NCBI GenBank assembly: GCA_913057685.1
Contig: CAJXOA010000003.1
Span: 33,010-97,009 of the forward strand
DNA length: 64,000 bases
From: an uncultured Trueperaceae bacterium
Lineage (GTDB): Bacteria > Deinococcota > Deinococci > Deinococcales > Trueperaceae
Direction of reading: 5' to 3'
How positions within the stretch are numbered: position 1 is the stretch's first letter; each line of letters opens with the position of its first letter. Below, piece after piece: positions 38,440-49,273 of this stretch. The position numbers and the translations under genes were made by a program. Below the pieces are notes generated by a model. That model did no database searches. It saw only the letters and a list, made by a program, of their open reading frames with translations, and had not been told where the DNA came from.

Positions 38440-39600
38440 ATGCTTCGTTACCTCTCGGCCGGCGAGTCGCACGGCCCCGCCCTGACGATCCTGCTCGACG
38501 GCGTTCCCGCCGGCCTCGACCTCGTCGCCGACCGCGACGTCGACCCGTGGTTGCGGCGCCGCCAGGGCGGGTACGGCCGCGGGCGGCGGCAGGCGATCGA
38601 ACGCGACGCCGTCCGCATCCTGGCCGGCGTGCGGGCCGGCCGGACGACCGGCGCCCCGCTCAGCCTGCAGATCGAGAACCGCGATTGGGGCACCTGGCAG
38701 GAGGTCATGGCGCCCGAACCGGGGAACGAACCCCGCAAGCGTGCGCTGCACGAGGCGCGCCCCGGGCACGCCGACCTGGCGGGCGGCATCAAGTACGGCC
38801 ACAAGGACCTCCGTGACGTGCTCGAGCGCGCCAGCGCCCGCGAGACCGCGTCGCGCGTCGCGGGCGGCGCCGTCGCGCTGCGGCTGCTCGAGGAGGCCGG
38901 CGTGCAGGGCGCGGCGCGCGTCGTGTCGCTCGGGGGCGTCCCGTGCGACGGAGGGATGGACTGGGACCGCCTCGACGCGCTCGACGAGAGCCCCATCCGC
39001 AGTTTCGACGAGGACGCCCAGGACGCCATCACCGACGCGATCGACGCCGCCAAGGAGCGGGGCGACACGCTCGGGGGCGTCATCGAGGCGCGCTTCCGGG
39101 GCGTCCCGGTCGGGCTGGGGAGCCACACGCAGTGGGACCGGAAGCTGGACGGGCGCCTCGCGCAGGCGGCGATGAGCATCCAAGCGATGAAGGGCGTCGA
39201 GATCGGGGACGGCTGGCGGGCCGCGACGGTGCCGGGCAGCGAGGTGCACGACGCGCTGTACCCGGGCGACGGCGCGCCGGAGCGCCGCACGAACCGCGCG
39301 GGTGGCCTCGAGGGCGGCATCACGACCGGCGAGGAGCTCGTCGTGCGCGCCGCGATGAAGCCGATCGCGACCCTGATGCAGCCGCTCCCGAGCGTCGACG
39401 TGGTGTCGGGCGGCGCGGTGGACGCCGCCCGCGAACGCAGCGACACGACGGCGGTCCCGGCCGCCTCGATCGTGCTGCTGTCGATGACGGCGATGGTGCT
39501 GGCGGACGCGCTGATGGAGAAGTTCGGGGCGGACACCGTGCACGAGATCCGCGAGCGGGTGGTGGCGCACCGCGCTGCGGTGGAGGCGTACGTCGGGTGA
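38440..39600 (+). CDS. aroC: Chorismate synthase
   Basis: 386 residues. Converts 5-enolpyruvylshikimate-3-phosphate to chorismate with reduced FMN. Signatures present: LRYLSAGESHGPALT at the N terminus, GHADLAGGIKYGHKDLRDVLERASARETA in the middle, RTNRAGGLEGGITTGEELVVRAAMKPIAT. First gene of aroC-aroK-aroB-aroQ; its stop overlaps the aroK GTG (GTGA). Confidence 0.97.
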   Translation: MLRYLSAGESHGPALTILLDGVPAGLDLVADRDVDPWLRRRQGGYGRGRRQAIERDAVRILAGVRAGRTTGAPLSLQIENRDWGTWQEVMAPEPGNEPRKRALHEARPGHADLAGGIKYGHKDLRDVLERASARETASRVAGGAVALRLLEEAGVQGAARVVSLGGVPCDGGMDWDRLDALDESPIRSFDEDAQDAITDAIDAAKERGDTLGGVIEARFRGVPVGLGSHTQWDRKLDGRLAQAAMSIQAMKGVEIGDGWRAATVPGSEVHDALYPGDGAPERRTNRAGGLEGGITTGEELVVRAAMKPIATLMQPLPSVDVVSGGAVDAARERSDTTAVPAASIVLLSMTAMVLADALMEKFGADTVHEIRERVVAHRAAVEAYVG

Positions 39601-40223
39601 CGCGCTCCACCCCCGCGCCCTCCGGTTCGGAGGACGTCCGGCCCGTGCGGTGGGTCGCCCTGGCGGGCTTCATGGGGACCGGGAAGAGCCGCATCGGCTG
39701 GGAGTTGTCGCGGCGGTTGCGGCTGACGTTCATCGATACCGACAAGGTCATCGAGCGCGTCAGTTGCCTCACGATCCCCGAGATCCTCGACCTGTACGGC
39801 GAGGCGGTGTTCCGCGACTACGAGACCGAGGTGGTGCGGCGCACCCTCCGCCTGCAGGACGTCGTCGTCAGTACCGGCGGGGGGACGGTCGTGCGGCCCC
39901 GCAACCGCGAGCTGCTGCGGAGTCGCGGGCCGGTCGTCGTCCTGCAGGCGAGCCCCGAAACGATCTACAAGCGCACCCGTCGCCACAAGCGCCCCCTCCT
40001 GGAGGTGGGCGACCCGACGCAACGCATCCGCACCCTCCTCGCCGAGCGCGCCCCGGCGTACGACGCGGCGGCGTCGATCACGGTGTCGGGCGACGACCGC
40101 GACGCGAACGACGTCGTCGAGGAGATCGTCGCGAAGTTGACGGCGTGGGCGGCCGACCACCCGGCGTTGGCGAACCGTGCGCCCGACCCCCCCGCCGACG
40201 CGGCGCAGGGGGACCGGGCGTGA
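39597..40223 (+). CDS. aroK: Shikimate kinase
   Basis: 208 residues from a GTG overlapping aroC. P-loop GFMGTGKSRIG, shikimate-binding DTDKVIE and VSTGGGTVVRPRNR motifs. Phosphorylates shikimate with ATP. About 15 extra residues precede the core and ~30 follow it. Coupled by 4-nt overlaps on both sides. Confidence 0.95.
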   Translation: MTRSTPAPSGSEDVRPVRWVALAGFMGTGKSRIGWELSRRLRLTFIDTDKVIERVSCLTIPEILDLYGEAVFRDYETEVVRRTLRLQDVVVSTGGGTVVRPRNRELLRSRGPVVVLQASPETIYKRTRRHKRPLLEVGDPTQRIRTLLAERAPAYDAAASITVSGDDRDANDVVEEIVAKLTAWAADHPALANRAPDPPADAAQGDRA

Positions 40224-41344
40224 GCGTCGCGTTCGACGTGCGCGTCGACCCGCCCTACCCCGTCCGCATCGGACCCGGCGTCGCGGCGGACGTCGCGGCG
40301 TACGTGCCGGGCGACGCGGCGATCCTCGAGGACGCGAACGTCGCGACGCCGCACGGCGACGCGGTGGCGGCCGCCCTGGAGGCGGCCGGGCGGCGCGTGG
40401 TGCGCCTCCCCATCGAACCGGGCGAGGTCAGCAAATCGGTCGCGACGTGGGAGTCGCTGCTGCGCCGCCTGGCCCAGGTGCCGTTCGACCGTAGCGTCAC
40501 GATCGTTGCGGTCGGGGGCGGCGTGACGGGCGACCTGGCCGGCTTCGTCGCCGCGACCTACCTGCGGGGCGTCGCCTGGGTGAACGTCCCCACCAGCCTC
40601 CTGGCGATGGCGGACGCGGCGATCGGCGGCAAGACCGGCCTGGACCTGCCCGAGGGCAAGAACCTCGTCGGGGCGTTCTGGCAGCCTCGCGCGGTCCTGA
40701 TGGACGTCGGTGCGCTCGCGACGTTGCCGGACGCGGCGTTCCGCGAGGGCCTCGTCGAGGTCGCCAAGCACGGCCTGCTGGCCGACGCCGCCCTCCTCGA
40801 GGCGGTCCTCGACGGGACCTTCGGGCCCGACGCGGATGCGGCCGCGTGGACGCGGTGGGTGGCCGCCTCGGTCCGCGTGAAGGCGGACGTCGTCGCGGCG
40901 GACGCGCGCGAGACCGGAGGGGCGCGCGCGACGTTGAACCTGGGGCATACCGTCGGGCACGCCCTCGAGGCGGCGTCGGGGCACGCCCTGACGCACGGCG
41001 AGGCGGTCGCGTGGGGGCTCCTGTACGCCGCCCACCTGACGCACCTGCACCTCCACCCCGAGACGGACGGTCGCGACGCCGCCCGCCGGCTCGTGCGGCG
41101 CGTCGCCCCCTCCCCCCCACCGGACGTCGCCTGGTCGGACCTGCAGGCGTACCTCCGGCGCGACAAGAAGAACCGCGGGGGCCGCATCCGCTGGGTGATG
41201 GCGCCCCGCCCCGGCGCGGCGCGCGTCGTGGAGGACGTGCCCGCCGCCGTGCAGGAGGCGGCGTGGGAGGCGTTCGTCGAGGACGTCGCGACGCTACGCG
41301 ACGTGCGGGCGGTCGACCGCCCGGAAAGGGACGGTGGCGCGTGA
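40220..41344 (+). CDS. aroB: 3-dehydroquinate synthase
   Basis: 374 residues from a GTG overlapping aroK. NAD-binding VGGGVTGDLAGFVAATYLRG, the NVPTSLLAMADAAIGGKTGLD motif, and zinc ligands in EVAKHG, GHTVGHALE and LTHGEAVAWG are visible. Converts DAHP to 3-dehydroquinate in the shikimate pathway. Confidence 0.96.
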   Translation: MSVAFDVRVDPPYPVRIGPGVAADVAAYVPGDAAILEDANVATPHGDAVAAALEAAGRRVVRLPIEPGEVSKSVATWESLLRRLAQVPFDRSVTIVAVGGGVTGDLAGFVAATYLRGVAWVNVPTSLLAMADAAIGGKTGLDLPEGKNLVGAFWQPRAVLMDVGALATLPDAAFREGLVEVAKHGLLADAALLEAVLDGTFGPDADAAAWTRWVAASVRVKADVVAADARETGGARATLNLGHTVGHALEAASGHALTHGEAVAWGLLYAAHLTHLHLHPETDGRDAARRLVRRVAPSPPPDVAWSDLQAYLRRDKKNRGGRIRWVMAPRPGAARVVEDVPAAVQEAAWEAFVEDVATLRDVRAVDRPERDGGA

Positions 41345-41778
41345 AGATCCTGGTGTTGAACGGACCGAACTTGGCGGCGCTCGGGCGCCGCGAACCGGAC
41401 GTGTACGGCACGGCCAGCCTCGCGGAGCTCGATGCGGCGTGCGTCGCGTGGGGCGCGGAACACGGGGCGGAGGTCACCTGCGCACAGTCGAACGACGAGG
41501 GGGCGTTGATCGACCGGCTGTACGCCGCGGAGGACGACGGCGTCGCCGGCGTGGTGTTCAACGCCGGCGGGTACACGCACACGTCGGTCGCGTTGCGCGA
41601 CGCGATCGCCGCGATCGACGTGCCGGTCCTCGAGGTGCACCTGTCGAACGTCCACGCCCGCGAGGCGTTCCGGCGCGAGAGCCTGATCGCGCCCGTCTGC
41701 CGGGGGAGCATCGCCGGGTTGGGGCCGGCCGGCTACCGCGCCGCGATCGAGGCGTTCGCGCGCGGCGTGGGCGCGTAG
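41341..41778 (+). CDS. aroQ: Type II 3-dehydroquinate dehydratase
   Basis: 145 residues from a GTG overlapping aroB. VLNGPNLAALGRREPDVYG, the catalytic Tyr, QSNDEGALIDRLY, FNAGGYTHTSVALRDAI and EVHLSNVHAREAFR are diagnostic of the dodecameric type II enzyme. Last gene of the aro operon; 7 bp from the convergent scpB. Confidence 0.96.
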   Translation: MKILVLNGPNLAALGRREPDVYGTASLAELDAACVAWGAEHGAEVTCAQSNDEGALIDRLYAAEDDGVAGVVFNAGGYTHTSVALRDAIAAIDVPVLEVHLSNVHAREAFRRESLIAPVCRGSIAGLGPAGYRAAIEAFARGVGA

Positions 41779-41785
41779 GGCGCCC

Positions 41786-42310
41786 CTACCCCCGCAGGAA
41801 CCCTTCGGGGCCGTCCTCGAGGCTGGGGAGGTCCTCGAGGCGCGCGAGGCCGAACTCGACGAGGAAGCGGTCGGTGGTGCCGTACAGCAGCGGCCGCCCG
41901 ATGACGTCCTTGCGACCGACGACCTTCACGAGCTCGCGTTCCTGGAGGGTCTCGAGCGTCGAGCTGCACGACGCCCCCCGCGCCGCCTCGAGGTCGCCGC
42001 GGGTGATCGGTTGGTGGTAGGCGACCAACGCCAACGTCTCGATCGCGGCGTTGCTGAGGTGCGGGAGCGGCGGGGGCGCGAGGAAGGCGTGCAGGTCGGG
42101 CACGACCGACGGGTGGACGACCAGGCGGTAGCCGCCCGCCACCTCCTCGACGAGGAGGCCGAGATCGGCGGCGTCGAGGGTGGCCTGCAGGTCGCGGGTC
42201 GCCTCCTCCACCGCGTCGGGGGGGACGTCCAACGCCTTCGCGAGTTCCGGTGCGGGGACGGGACGACCGGCGGCCAACAGCGCAGCGCTCAAGCGGGCTC
42301 GCAGGGACAC
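41786..42310 (-). CDS. scpB: Segregation and condensation protein B
   Basis: 174 residues from a GTG 17 bp downstream of the PilX-like gene. Two winged-helix domains; the typical SNAAIETLALVAYHQPITRGDLEAARG and GRPLLYGTTDRFLVEFGL are present. Partner of ScpA and SMC in chromosome condensation; scpA is not in the window. A TATCGT box 5 nt upstream may give it its own promoter in addition to the pilin operon. Confidence 0.93.
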   Translation of the reverse strand: MSLRARLSAALLAAGRPVPAPELAKALDVPPDAVEEATRDLQATLDAADLGLLVEEVAGGYRLVVHPSVVPDLHAFLAPPPLPHLSNAAIETLALVAYHQPITRGDLEAARGASCSSTLETLQERELVKVVGRKDVIGRPLLYGTTDRFLVEFGLARLEDLPSLEDGPEGFLRG

Positions 42311-42315
42311 GCGGG

Positions 42316-42321
42316 ACGATA
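42316..42321 (-). promoter_or_regulatory. Possible -10 box (TATCGT) of scpB
   Basis: TATCGT on the minus strand, 5 nt before the scpB GTG, inside the 16-bp gap after the PilX-like gene. Confidence 0.35.
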
Positions 42322-42326
42322 CCGCG

Positions 42327-42767
42327 TCAGGGCACGCCGGCGCGCGCGGTGGCGCGGGCGACCGCCCGCCCGCGGCGCGCCTCCACCTCCACCTCCACGC
42401 GCCAGCCGGCGCCGTCCGGCTCGGCGTGCGGGGACGCGTCCGGGTCGGCGTGCGGGTGGACGTCGAACCGCACGAGCGTGCCGTCGGGGAGGCCGCGCGC
42501 CTCCAATGCGGCGACCGCAGCGCGCACGCTCGCGCGGGTGGGGGGTCGGTCCTGCGCGGCGTCCGGGGCGGCGGCGTGGGCGGCGAGCACCGCCCGGTAC
42601 ACCGCCGCACGGGCGTCGGCCGCCGCCCGCGCGCGGGCGGCGTCGTCAGCGTAGCGGGCGCCGGCCAGATCGACGTGCGCCAGCCGCCACGTGGCCGAGG
42701 CGGTGGCGACGAGCGCCGTCCCGAGGAGCAACGCGAGGGCGAGCGCGACGCCGTCGCGCCGCCTCAC
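42327..42767 (-). CDS. PilX-like minor pilus protein
   Basis: 146 residues from a GTG overlapping the previous gene (GTGA). The N terminus RRRDGVALALALLLGTALVATASATWRLA is a basic stretch plus hydrophobic helix like PilX proteins, without the usual Glu5. The remainder is helical then beta-rich. Last of four minor pilin genes; assignment rests on position and the N-terminal helix. Confidence 0.6.
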   Translation of the reverse strand: MRRRDGVALALALLLGTALVATASATWRLAHVDLAGARYADDAARARAAADARAAVYRAVLAAHAAAPDAAQDRPPTRASVRAAVAALEARGLPDGTLVRFDVHPHADPDASPHAEPDGAGWRVEVEVEARRGRAVARATARAGVP

Positions 42768-43345
42768 GTCGGGCCCTCGAGGTCGACGGGCGCGCCGAGC
42801 TGCACCCACACCGAGGTCGGGGGTGCGTCCGTGAACGCGAGGTCGATCCGGACGGCGCGCACGTCGCGCCAGGGGGCGGCGTCGCGCGGGTGGAGGGTGC
42901 CGTCGCCCTGGCGGGCGGCGGCGACGGAGAGGTGCGTCACGCCGAGCAGCCAGGGGCGGGCCCGCCCACCGACGGGGCGGACGTACAGCGTCCAGCGGCC
43001 GCGCGAATCGCGGGCGGCGTACAGGTCGCGGTGCACGTCCTTCGTCGCCACCCGCGCCCGGTCGGCGCGGTAGCGGACGCGGAGTGCGTCCCCGCCGGGC
43101 CCGGCGTCGCGCGCGAGGCGTAGGGCGGGCTCGGGGACGGCGCGCCCGGCGAGGCGTAGTTCGGAGCGGACGAGGTCGGCGGCGAGGCGGGCGCGGGTCG
43201 CGCCGGCAACGTCGTCCGCGACGCGGTGGGTGACGCCGAGGCTGGTCGTCGCGAACGGCGCGAGGAGCAGCGTGAGGGTGGCGAGGAGGGCGGCGGCGAC
43301 GAGCGCCTCGAGGAGCGTCACGCCGGACGTCGGGGGGCGCCTCAC
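42764..43345 (-). CDS. Minor pilin, PilW/PulJ-like
   Basis: 193 residues from a GTG overlapping the previous gene. Type III signal: basic leader, cleavage after Gly8, then VTLLEALVAAALLATLTLLL with Glu at +5. C-terminal beta domain (WTLYVRPVGG..., RAVRIDLAFTDAPP). The +1 residue is Val rather than Phe/Met. Confidence 0.75.
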   Translation of the reverse strand: MRRPPTSGVTLLEALVAAALLATLTLLLAPFATTSLGVTHRVADDVAGATRARLAADLVRSELRLAGRAVPEPALRLARDAGPGGDALRVRYRADRARVATKDVHRDLYAARDSRGRWTLYVRPVGGRARPWLLGVTHLSVAAARQGDGTLHPRDAAPWRDVRAVRIDLAFTDAPPTSVWVQLGAPVDLEGPT

Positions 43346-43737
43346 GGTCGGTACCGCCACACGTCGATTTCCGCGCCCGCCTCGGCGTCCCCGTTCGCGA
43401 CGTCCGGGGCGAGCCCGGCGATTTGGATGCGGTGCAACGTCCCGCCGTCGCAAGGGGCGTGGGGCGCGGCGACGTCGCACCGCACGTCGCTGCGGCGGCA
43501 GGGGCGCGCCGCCGGCGTGCCGGGCGGGCAGAGCGGCAACGCCGCGAGGGCGGCGTCGCCCTGGTGGCGGAGCGCCGTCCGTGCGGCGGTGGCCGCCTCG
43601 AGCCGGCGGGCGGCGTCCGTCGCGTCGTGCGCGGCGGCGAGGAACGTCGCGACGGCGGTCGCGAAGAGCGCCCAGAGGGCGAGGGCGACGAGGACCTCGA
43701 CGAGGCTCAGGCCCGCCCGGCGGGGGGCGCGCGTCAC
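43342..43737 (-). CDS. Minor pilin, PilV/PulI-like
   Basis: 131 residues from a GTG overlapping the previous gene. Prepilin site after Gly9 followed by LSLVEVLVALALWALFATAV, Glu at +5. Four Cys in the C-terminal half (LCPPG, PCRRSDVRCD, PCDGG) may form disulfides. Confidence 0.75.
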   Translation of the reverse strand: MTRAPRRAGLSLVEVLVALALWALFATAVATFLAAAHDATDAARRLEAATAARTALRHQGDAALAALPLCPPGTPAARPCRRSDVRCDVAAPHAPCDGGTLHRIQIAGLAPDVANGDAEAGAEIDVWRYRP

Positions 43738-44228
43738 GGCGCGACCGCCTCGACGCGGATCCGCCCGGAGCTGGCGACGACGACGTCCCACGTCGCGTGC
43801 TTCCCGGCGAAGCGGACGCGGCCGCCGTACACGCCGCCGCCCGCGAACGACCGGCCGGACCCGTCGGGCGTCCAGCGGACGCCGTCGCGGAGGGTGCCGA
43901 CGACCGCGACGCCGTCGGGGGGCGCGACGGCGTCGGTGGCGGCCGCCGGGTCGCCGACGTCCGCAGCGAGCGGGGGGCCGCCCCGCCACACGTCGAACCG
44001 TCCGGCGTCGGGCGCCCAGCGGATCGCGCCGGTCCCGCCCGCGAGGGCGGTGGCGCGGAGGGCACGCACGTGGTTGGCGTAGCTGTGGGCGGCGCGCTCG
44101 GCCTGGGTGGGGGTCCAGGCGCGGGCGGCGGCCGCCGCGAGGACGGCGAGAAGAGCGAGGACGACGAGGACCTCGAGGAGCGTGACGCCCGGTGGGGCGG
44201 CGCGGAGGGCGCGGGGGGCGCGGCGCAT
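43734..44228 (-). CDS. Minor pilin, GspH/FimT-like
   Basis: 164 residues. Leader of 14 residues ending in Gly, then VTLLEVLVVLALLAVLAAAA with Glu at +5, and a GspH-like beta-rich domain. First of the four-gene minor pilin operon; such sets prime pilus assembly and can bind DNA for transformation. Starts at the ATG 6 nt after a TAGCCT box, i.e. leaderless. Confidence 0.8.
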   Translation of the reverse strand: MRRAPRALRAAPPGVTLLEVLVVLALLAVLAAAAARAWTPTQAERAAHSYANHVRALRATALAGGTGAIRWAPDAGRFDVWRGGPPLAADVGDPAAATDAVAPPDGVAVVGTLRDGVRWTPDGSGRSFAGGGVYGGRVRFAGKHATWDVVVASSGRIRVEAVAP

Positions 44229-44234
44229 GGGGGG

Positions 44235-44240
44235 AGGCTA
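44235..44240 (-). promoter_or_regulatory. -10 box (TAGCCT) of the minor pilin operon
   Basis: TAGCCT on the minus strand, 6 nt before the ATG at 44228. The same hexamer precedes pilM and aroC. Confidence 0.55.
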
Positions 44241-44338
44241 GCGGAGGCCCGCCCCCGTCGTGCGGCCGGCGGGGGTGGGGACCCGGCGAGGCTGGGCGCC
44301 GACCGGGCGCCCGCTTCGCGGGGGCGGCGGGCGGCGCG

Positions 44339-46126
<1,788 letters not shown>

Positions 46127-46134
46127 CCTGGGGG

Positions 46135-46140
46135 AGCATA
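46135..46140 (-). promoter_or_regulatory. -10 box (TATGCT) of lepA
   Basis: TATGCT on the minus strand, 8 nt before the lepA ATG, with GGG-rich flanks. Confidence 0.5.
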
Positions 46141-46194
46141 CCCGCGCGACCGGTGCGGGACCGTTCGCGCCCCCGCCCGCGCGCGCCCCCTCCC

Positions 46195-47931
46195 CTACCC
46201 CCGCCGCGCGGCGAAGAACCGCTCGAGCAGGGCGCGGGCCTCGCTCGCCCGCACGCCGCCGCGCACCTCCGGCATGCGTTTGAACGGGCCGGCCGCGAGA
46301 TCGACGACGCTTCCGAAGGCGCCGTCGCGGGGGTTCGGCGCGCCGTACACGACCCGCTCGACGTGCGTCTGGATCATCGCACCGGCGCACATGGGGCACG
46401 GCTCCAACGTCACGTACAGCGTCGCGCCGGACAGCCGCCAGTCGCCGTCGCGGTCCGCAGCCGCGCGGAGCGCGACGAGTTCGGCGTGGGCGGTGGGGTC
46501 GGCGTCCGCTTCGCGGGCGTTGCGTCCCTCCCCCAGGACGACGCCGTCGCGCACGACGACCGCCCCGACCGGCGTCTCCCCCGCCGCCGCCGCCTCCCGC
46601 GCGAGGTCCAACGCGCGGCGCATGAACGCCCGGTCGGGATCGACCGCGTCGGGGTCGTGCCCCTCGGCGACGGCGACCCCGTCGATCCACCCGACCCGGT
46701 CGCCGCGCGCCAACACCCGGACGGCGTCGCGCCCCTCGCGTGGGACGCCGGCGTCGCGCAGGACGTCGCGCACCGTGCGCGTCCCGCCCGGGAGGCGGAT
46801 GCGGTCGCCCGGGCGGGCGGTCCGGAGGCGCCAGGGGCCGTCCTCGAGCAGCGTCGCGGGGGCACCGTCGGGGAGGGCGTCGGGGGTGGCGACCTCCACG
46901 GCGTCGGGCGTCCCCTCGCCCGCCGGCGCAAGCGAGCCGGGGGGCGGCTCGGGCGACGGTTCCGGGGATGGTTCCGGGGATGGTTCGGGGGCGGGGTCGG
47001 GGGGCGGGAGGGCGTCGACGCGGTCGCGACCGATGCGGAGGCGCACGCCGCCGGGCAGGTCGGCGCGCCAGGGGTCGGTGCCCGGGAGGGCGGCGAGGGC
47101 GGCGTCGAGGTGGGCGACGTCCACCCCCCCGCCCGCGTCGCGCACGAGGTGCGCGAGGACCTCGCGTTGCAGCGCGACGGGGGCGGCGGCGAGGGAGGCG
47201 CGGGCGGGCGCGTCGAGGCGGAAGCGGCGGGCGGCCTCCGCCGCGAGGAACGCCGCCTGGTCGCGCTGGAGGTCGGCGAAGCGGGCGAGGCGGACGACGC
47301 TGCCGGGCCGCCGTCGTTCGATGGTGGGGAGCACCTCGTGGCGGAGCCAGGCGCGGTCGCGGCTCAGGTCGCGGTTGTCGCCGTCCTCCCGCCACGCTTG
47401 GCCGAGGCCGTCGAGCCACCCGCGGAGGTCGGCCTTGCCGAGCGCGAGGGCGGGCCGCACCACCGATCCGCGACGCGGCTCGATGCCGCGGGGGTGCGCC
47501 GTCCCCCGCAGGAGCTGCAGGAGGACGGTTTCCGCCTGGTCGTCGCGGGTGTGCGCGGTCGCGACGACGTCGCAGGCGTGCGCCTTCGCGGCGCGGGTGA
47601 GGAAGGCGTAGCGGACCTCCCGCGCGACCGCCTCGAGGTTCCCACCGACGTCGTCGCGGACGGCGCGGACGTCGGTGGCGTCCATGGCGAGGGGCACGCC
47701 GAGCTCGGCGCAGGTGTCCGCCACCCAGGTGGCGTCGGCGTGGGAGGTGGGGCGGAGGCGGTGGTCGAGGTGGGCGGCGACGACGTCGAGGTCGGGGTCC
47801 GCGGCGAGCGCGCGGAGGACCGCGACGGAGTCGCTGCCGCCCGACGTCGCCACGAGGACGCGGCGGGCGTCGGGGGCGAGGCGCCGTAGCGCCGCACGGA
47901 TCTGGTCGTCGACCCCGGGGGAGGCGTTCAC
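46195..47931 (-). CDS. TilS-TadA fusion: tRNA(Ile)-lysidine synthetase + tRNA adenosine deaminase
   Basis: 578 residues. N-terminal TilS: PP-loop SGGSDS at 30-35, the DHRLRP motif and TilS middle/C-terminal domains; it adds lysidine to C34 of tRNA-Ile. Then TadA from ~433: zinc/catalytic HAE at 482-484 and PCPMC at 511-515 (Cys512, Cys515), making inosine-34 in tRNA-Arg. Both edit wobble position 34. A PEPS repeat insert (~residues 315-330) lies within the TilS part. I recall a similar MesJ/deaminase fusion annotated in Deinococcus. Start is the GTG giving VNASPGVDD, just after a GATACT/TACTGC box. Confidence 0.93.
   Translation of the reverse strand: MNASPGVDDQIRAALRRLAPDARRVLVATSGGSDSVAVLRALAADPDLDVVAAHLDHRLRPTSHADATWVADTCAELGVPLAMDATDVRAVRDDVGGNLEAVAREVRYAFLTRAAKAHACDVVATAHTRDDQAETVLLQLLRGTAHPRGIEPRRGSVVRPALALGKADLRGWLDGLGQAWREDGDNRDLSRDRAWLRHEVLPTIERRRPGSVVRLARFADLQRDQAAFLAAEAARRFRLDAPARASLAAAPVALQREVLAHLVRDAGGGVDVAHLDAALAALPGTDPWRADLPGGVRLRIGRDRVDALPPPDPAPEPSPEPSPEPSPEPPPGSLAPAGEGTPDAVEVATPDALPDGAPATLLEDGPWRLRTARPGDRIRLPGGTRTVRDVLRDAGVPREGRDAVRVLARGDRVGWIDGVAVAEGHDPDAVDPDRAFMRRALDLAREAAAAGETPVGAVVVRDGVVLGEGRNAREADADPTAHAELVALRAAADRDGDWRLSGATLYVTLEPCPMCAGAMIQTHVERVVYGAPNPRDGAFGSVVDLAAGPFKRMPEVRGGVRASEARALLERFFAARRG
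46946..46990 (+). repeat. 12-bp tandem repeat encoding the PEPS linker of TilS-TadA
   Basis: The unit GGTTCCGGGGAT occurs at 46958-46969 and 46970-46981 with diverged partial copies on either side. It encodes Ser-Pro-Glu-Pro units on the minus strand and could vary in copy number between strains. Confidence 0.7.
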
Positions 47932-47939
47932 GGAAGTGC

Positions 47940-47945
47940 AGTATC
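47940..47945 (-). promoter_or_regulatory. -10 box (GATACT, or overlapping TACTGC) of tilS-tadA
   Basis: GATACT on the minus strand 8 nt before the GTG; TACTGC two bases further down gives the 6-nt leaderless spacing. Either may be the -10. Confidence 0.4.
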
Positions 47946-47967
47946 GCAGGCGGGCGCGCGGCACGCA

Positions 47968-47993
47968 GCGACCCGGGGTCGCCGCGATACGGT
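47968..47993 (+). promoter_or_regulatory. deoB promoter: -10 TACGGT with upstream inverted repeat
   Basis: TACGGT at 47988-47993 lies 6 nt before the deoB ATG. An inverted repeat GCGACCC-G-GGGTCGC (47968-47982) sits where the -35/-10 spacer would be and could be an operator; this part is speculative. Confidence 0.45.
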
Positions 47994-47999
47994 GTTCCC

Positions 48000-49157
48000 A
48001 TGCGCGTGACCCTCGTCGTTCTCGATTCCGTGGGTGTGGGCGCCCTCCCGGACGCGGACGCGTTCGGGGATGCCGGGGCGCACACGCTCGACCATACGCT
48101 CGCCCGCACCGGGGTGGCGCTCCCGCACCTCGCGGCGCTCGGCCTCGGGCGCGTCGCCGGCGTGACGTCGCTCCCGGCGGTGGAGGCGCCGGAGGGGGCG
48201 TACGGCCGCCTGGCGGAACGCTCCCCCGGGAAGGACACGACGACGGGGCATTGGGAGTTCATGGGGGTGGTGCTCGATGCGCCGTTCCGGACGTTCGAGC
48301 GGTTCCCGCCGGCGTTGATGGACGCCCTCGACGCCGCGACGGGGCGAGGCCACCTGGGCAACGAGGTGGCGAGCGGCACGGAGATCCTCGAGCGGTTGGG
48401 GCCGGCGCACCTGGCGTCGGGCGACCCGATCGTGTACACGAGCGCCGACAGCGTCCTGCAGATCGCGGCGCACGTCGACGTCGTGCCGCTGGAGACGCTG
48501 TACGCCTGGTGCGACGCCGCCCGCGACCTGACGGTCGGTCCGCACGCCGTCGCGCGCGTGATCGCGCGGCCGTTCCGGGGCGAGCCGGGCGCGTTCGAGC
48601 GGCTGCACGACAAACGCCGCGACCTGTCGGTCGCGCCGCCCCCGACCGTCCTCGATGCGCTCCAGGACGCGGGCCGGCGGGTGCTGGCGATCGGCAAGAT
48701 CGACGACATCTACGCGGGGCGGGGGGTGAGCGAGGCGCGCAAGACCGGATCGAACGACGAGGGGATCGCCGCGACGTTGGAGGCGATGCGGACGGGGGCG
48801 GCGGACCTGACCTTCACGAACCTCGTGGATTTCGATGCGGTGTACGGCCACCGCCGCAACGTCGCGGGGTACGCCGAGGCGTTGGCGCGGTTCGATGCGG
48901 CGCTCCCGGAGCTGAGGGCGGCCCGGGGGCCGGACGACGTGCTGATGCTGGTGAGCGACCACGGGAACGACCCGACGCACGTCGGGACCGACCACACCCG
49001 CGAGTACGGGCTGCTGGTGGCGGTCGGTCCGGGCGGGGCGGGGGTCGACCTGGGGACGCGCGCGTCGTTCGCGGACGTCGGGGCGACCGTCGCCGACCTG
49101 CTGGGGGTGGCGTGGTCGGGTCCGGGCGCGTCGTTCGCGTCCGCCCTGCGCCGCTGA
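48000..49157 (+). CDS. deoB: Phosphopentomutase
   Basis: 385 residues. Interconverts ribose/deoxyribose 1- and 5-phosphates in nucleoside salvage. Alkaline-phosphatase fold with metal ligands: [11 protein letters not shown] at the N terminus, [11 protein letters not shown] with the phosphorylated Thr, and [21 protein letters not shown]. Leaderless ATG. Confidence 0.96.
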   Translation: MRVTLVVLDSVGVGALPDADAFGDAGAHTLDHTLARTGVALPHLAALGLGRVAGVTSLPAVEAPEGAYGRLAERSPGKDTTTGHWEFMGVVLDAPFRTFERFPPALMDALDAATGRGHLGNEVASGTEILERLGPAHLASGDPIVYTSADSVLQIAAHVDVVPLETLYAWCDAARDLTVGPHAVARVIARPFRGEPGAFERLHDKRRDLSVAPPPTVLDALQDAGRRVLAIGKIDDIYAGRGVSEARKTGSNDEGIAATLEAMRTGAADLTFTNLVDFDAVYGHRRNVAGYAEALARFDAALPELRAARGPDDVLMLVSDHGNDPTHVGTDHTREYGLLVAVGPGGAGVDLGTRASFADVGATVADLLGVAWSGPGASFASALRR

Positions 49158-49188
49158 ACCCCCCGGGACCTCGGCGCCCCATGCAACG

Positions 49189-49214
49189 CGCCCCGCGGGG
49201 ATCCGCGGGGCGCC
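49189..49214. terminator. Perfect 11-bp hairpin between deoB and rplQ
   Basis: GCGCCCCGCGG/CCGCGGGGCGC with loop GGAT between convergent genes; no T tract on either side. Likely marks the end of the ribosomal superoperon and of deoB. Confidence 0.5.
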
Positions 49215-49273
49215 GTGCGTTCTCCATGCGCAGCCCGTGCGTGGGCCGTGCGCAGGCCGTGCCGAGGGGGCGC

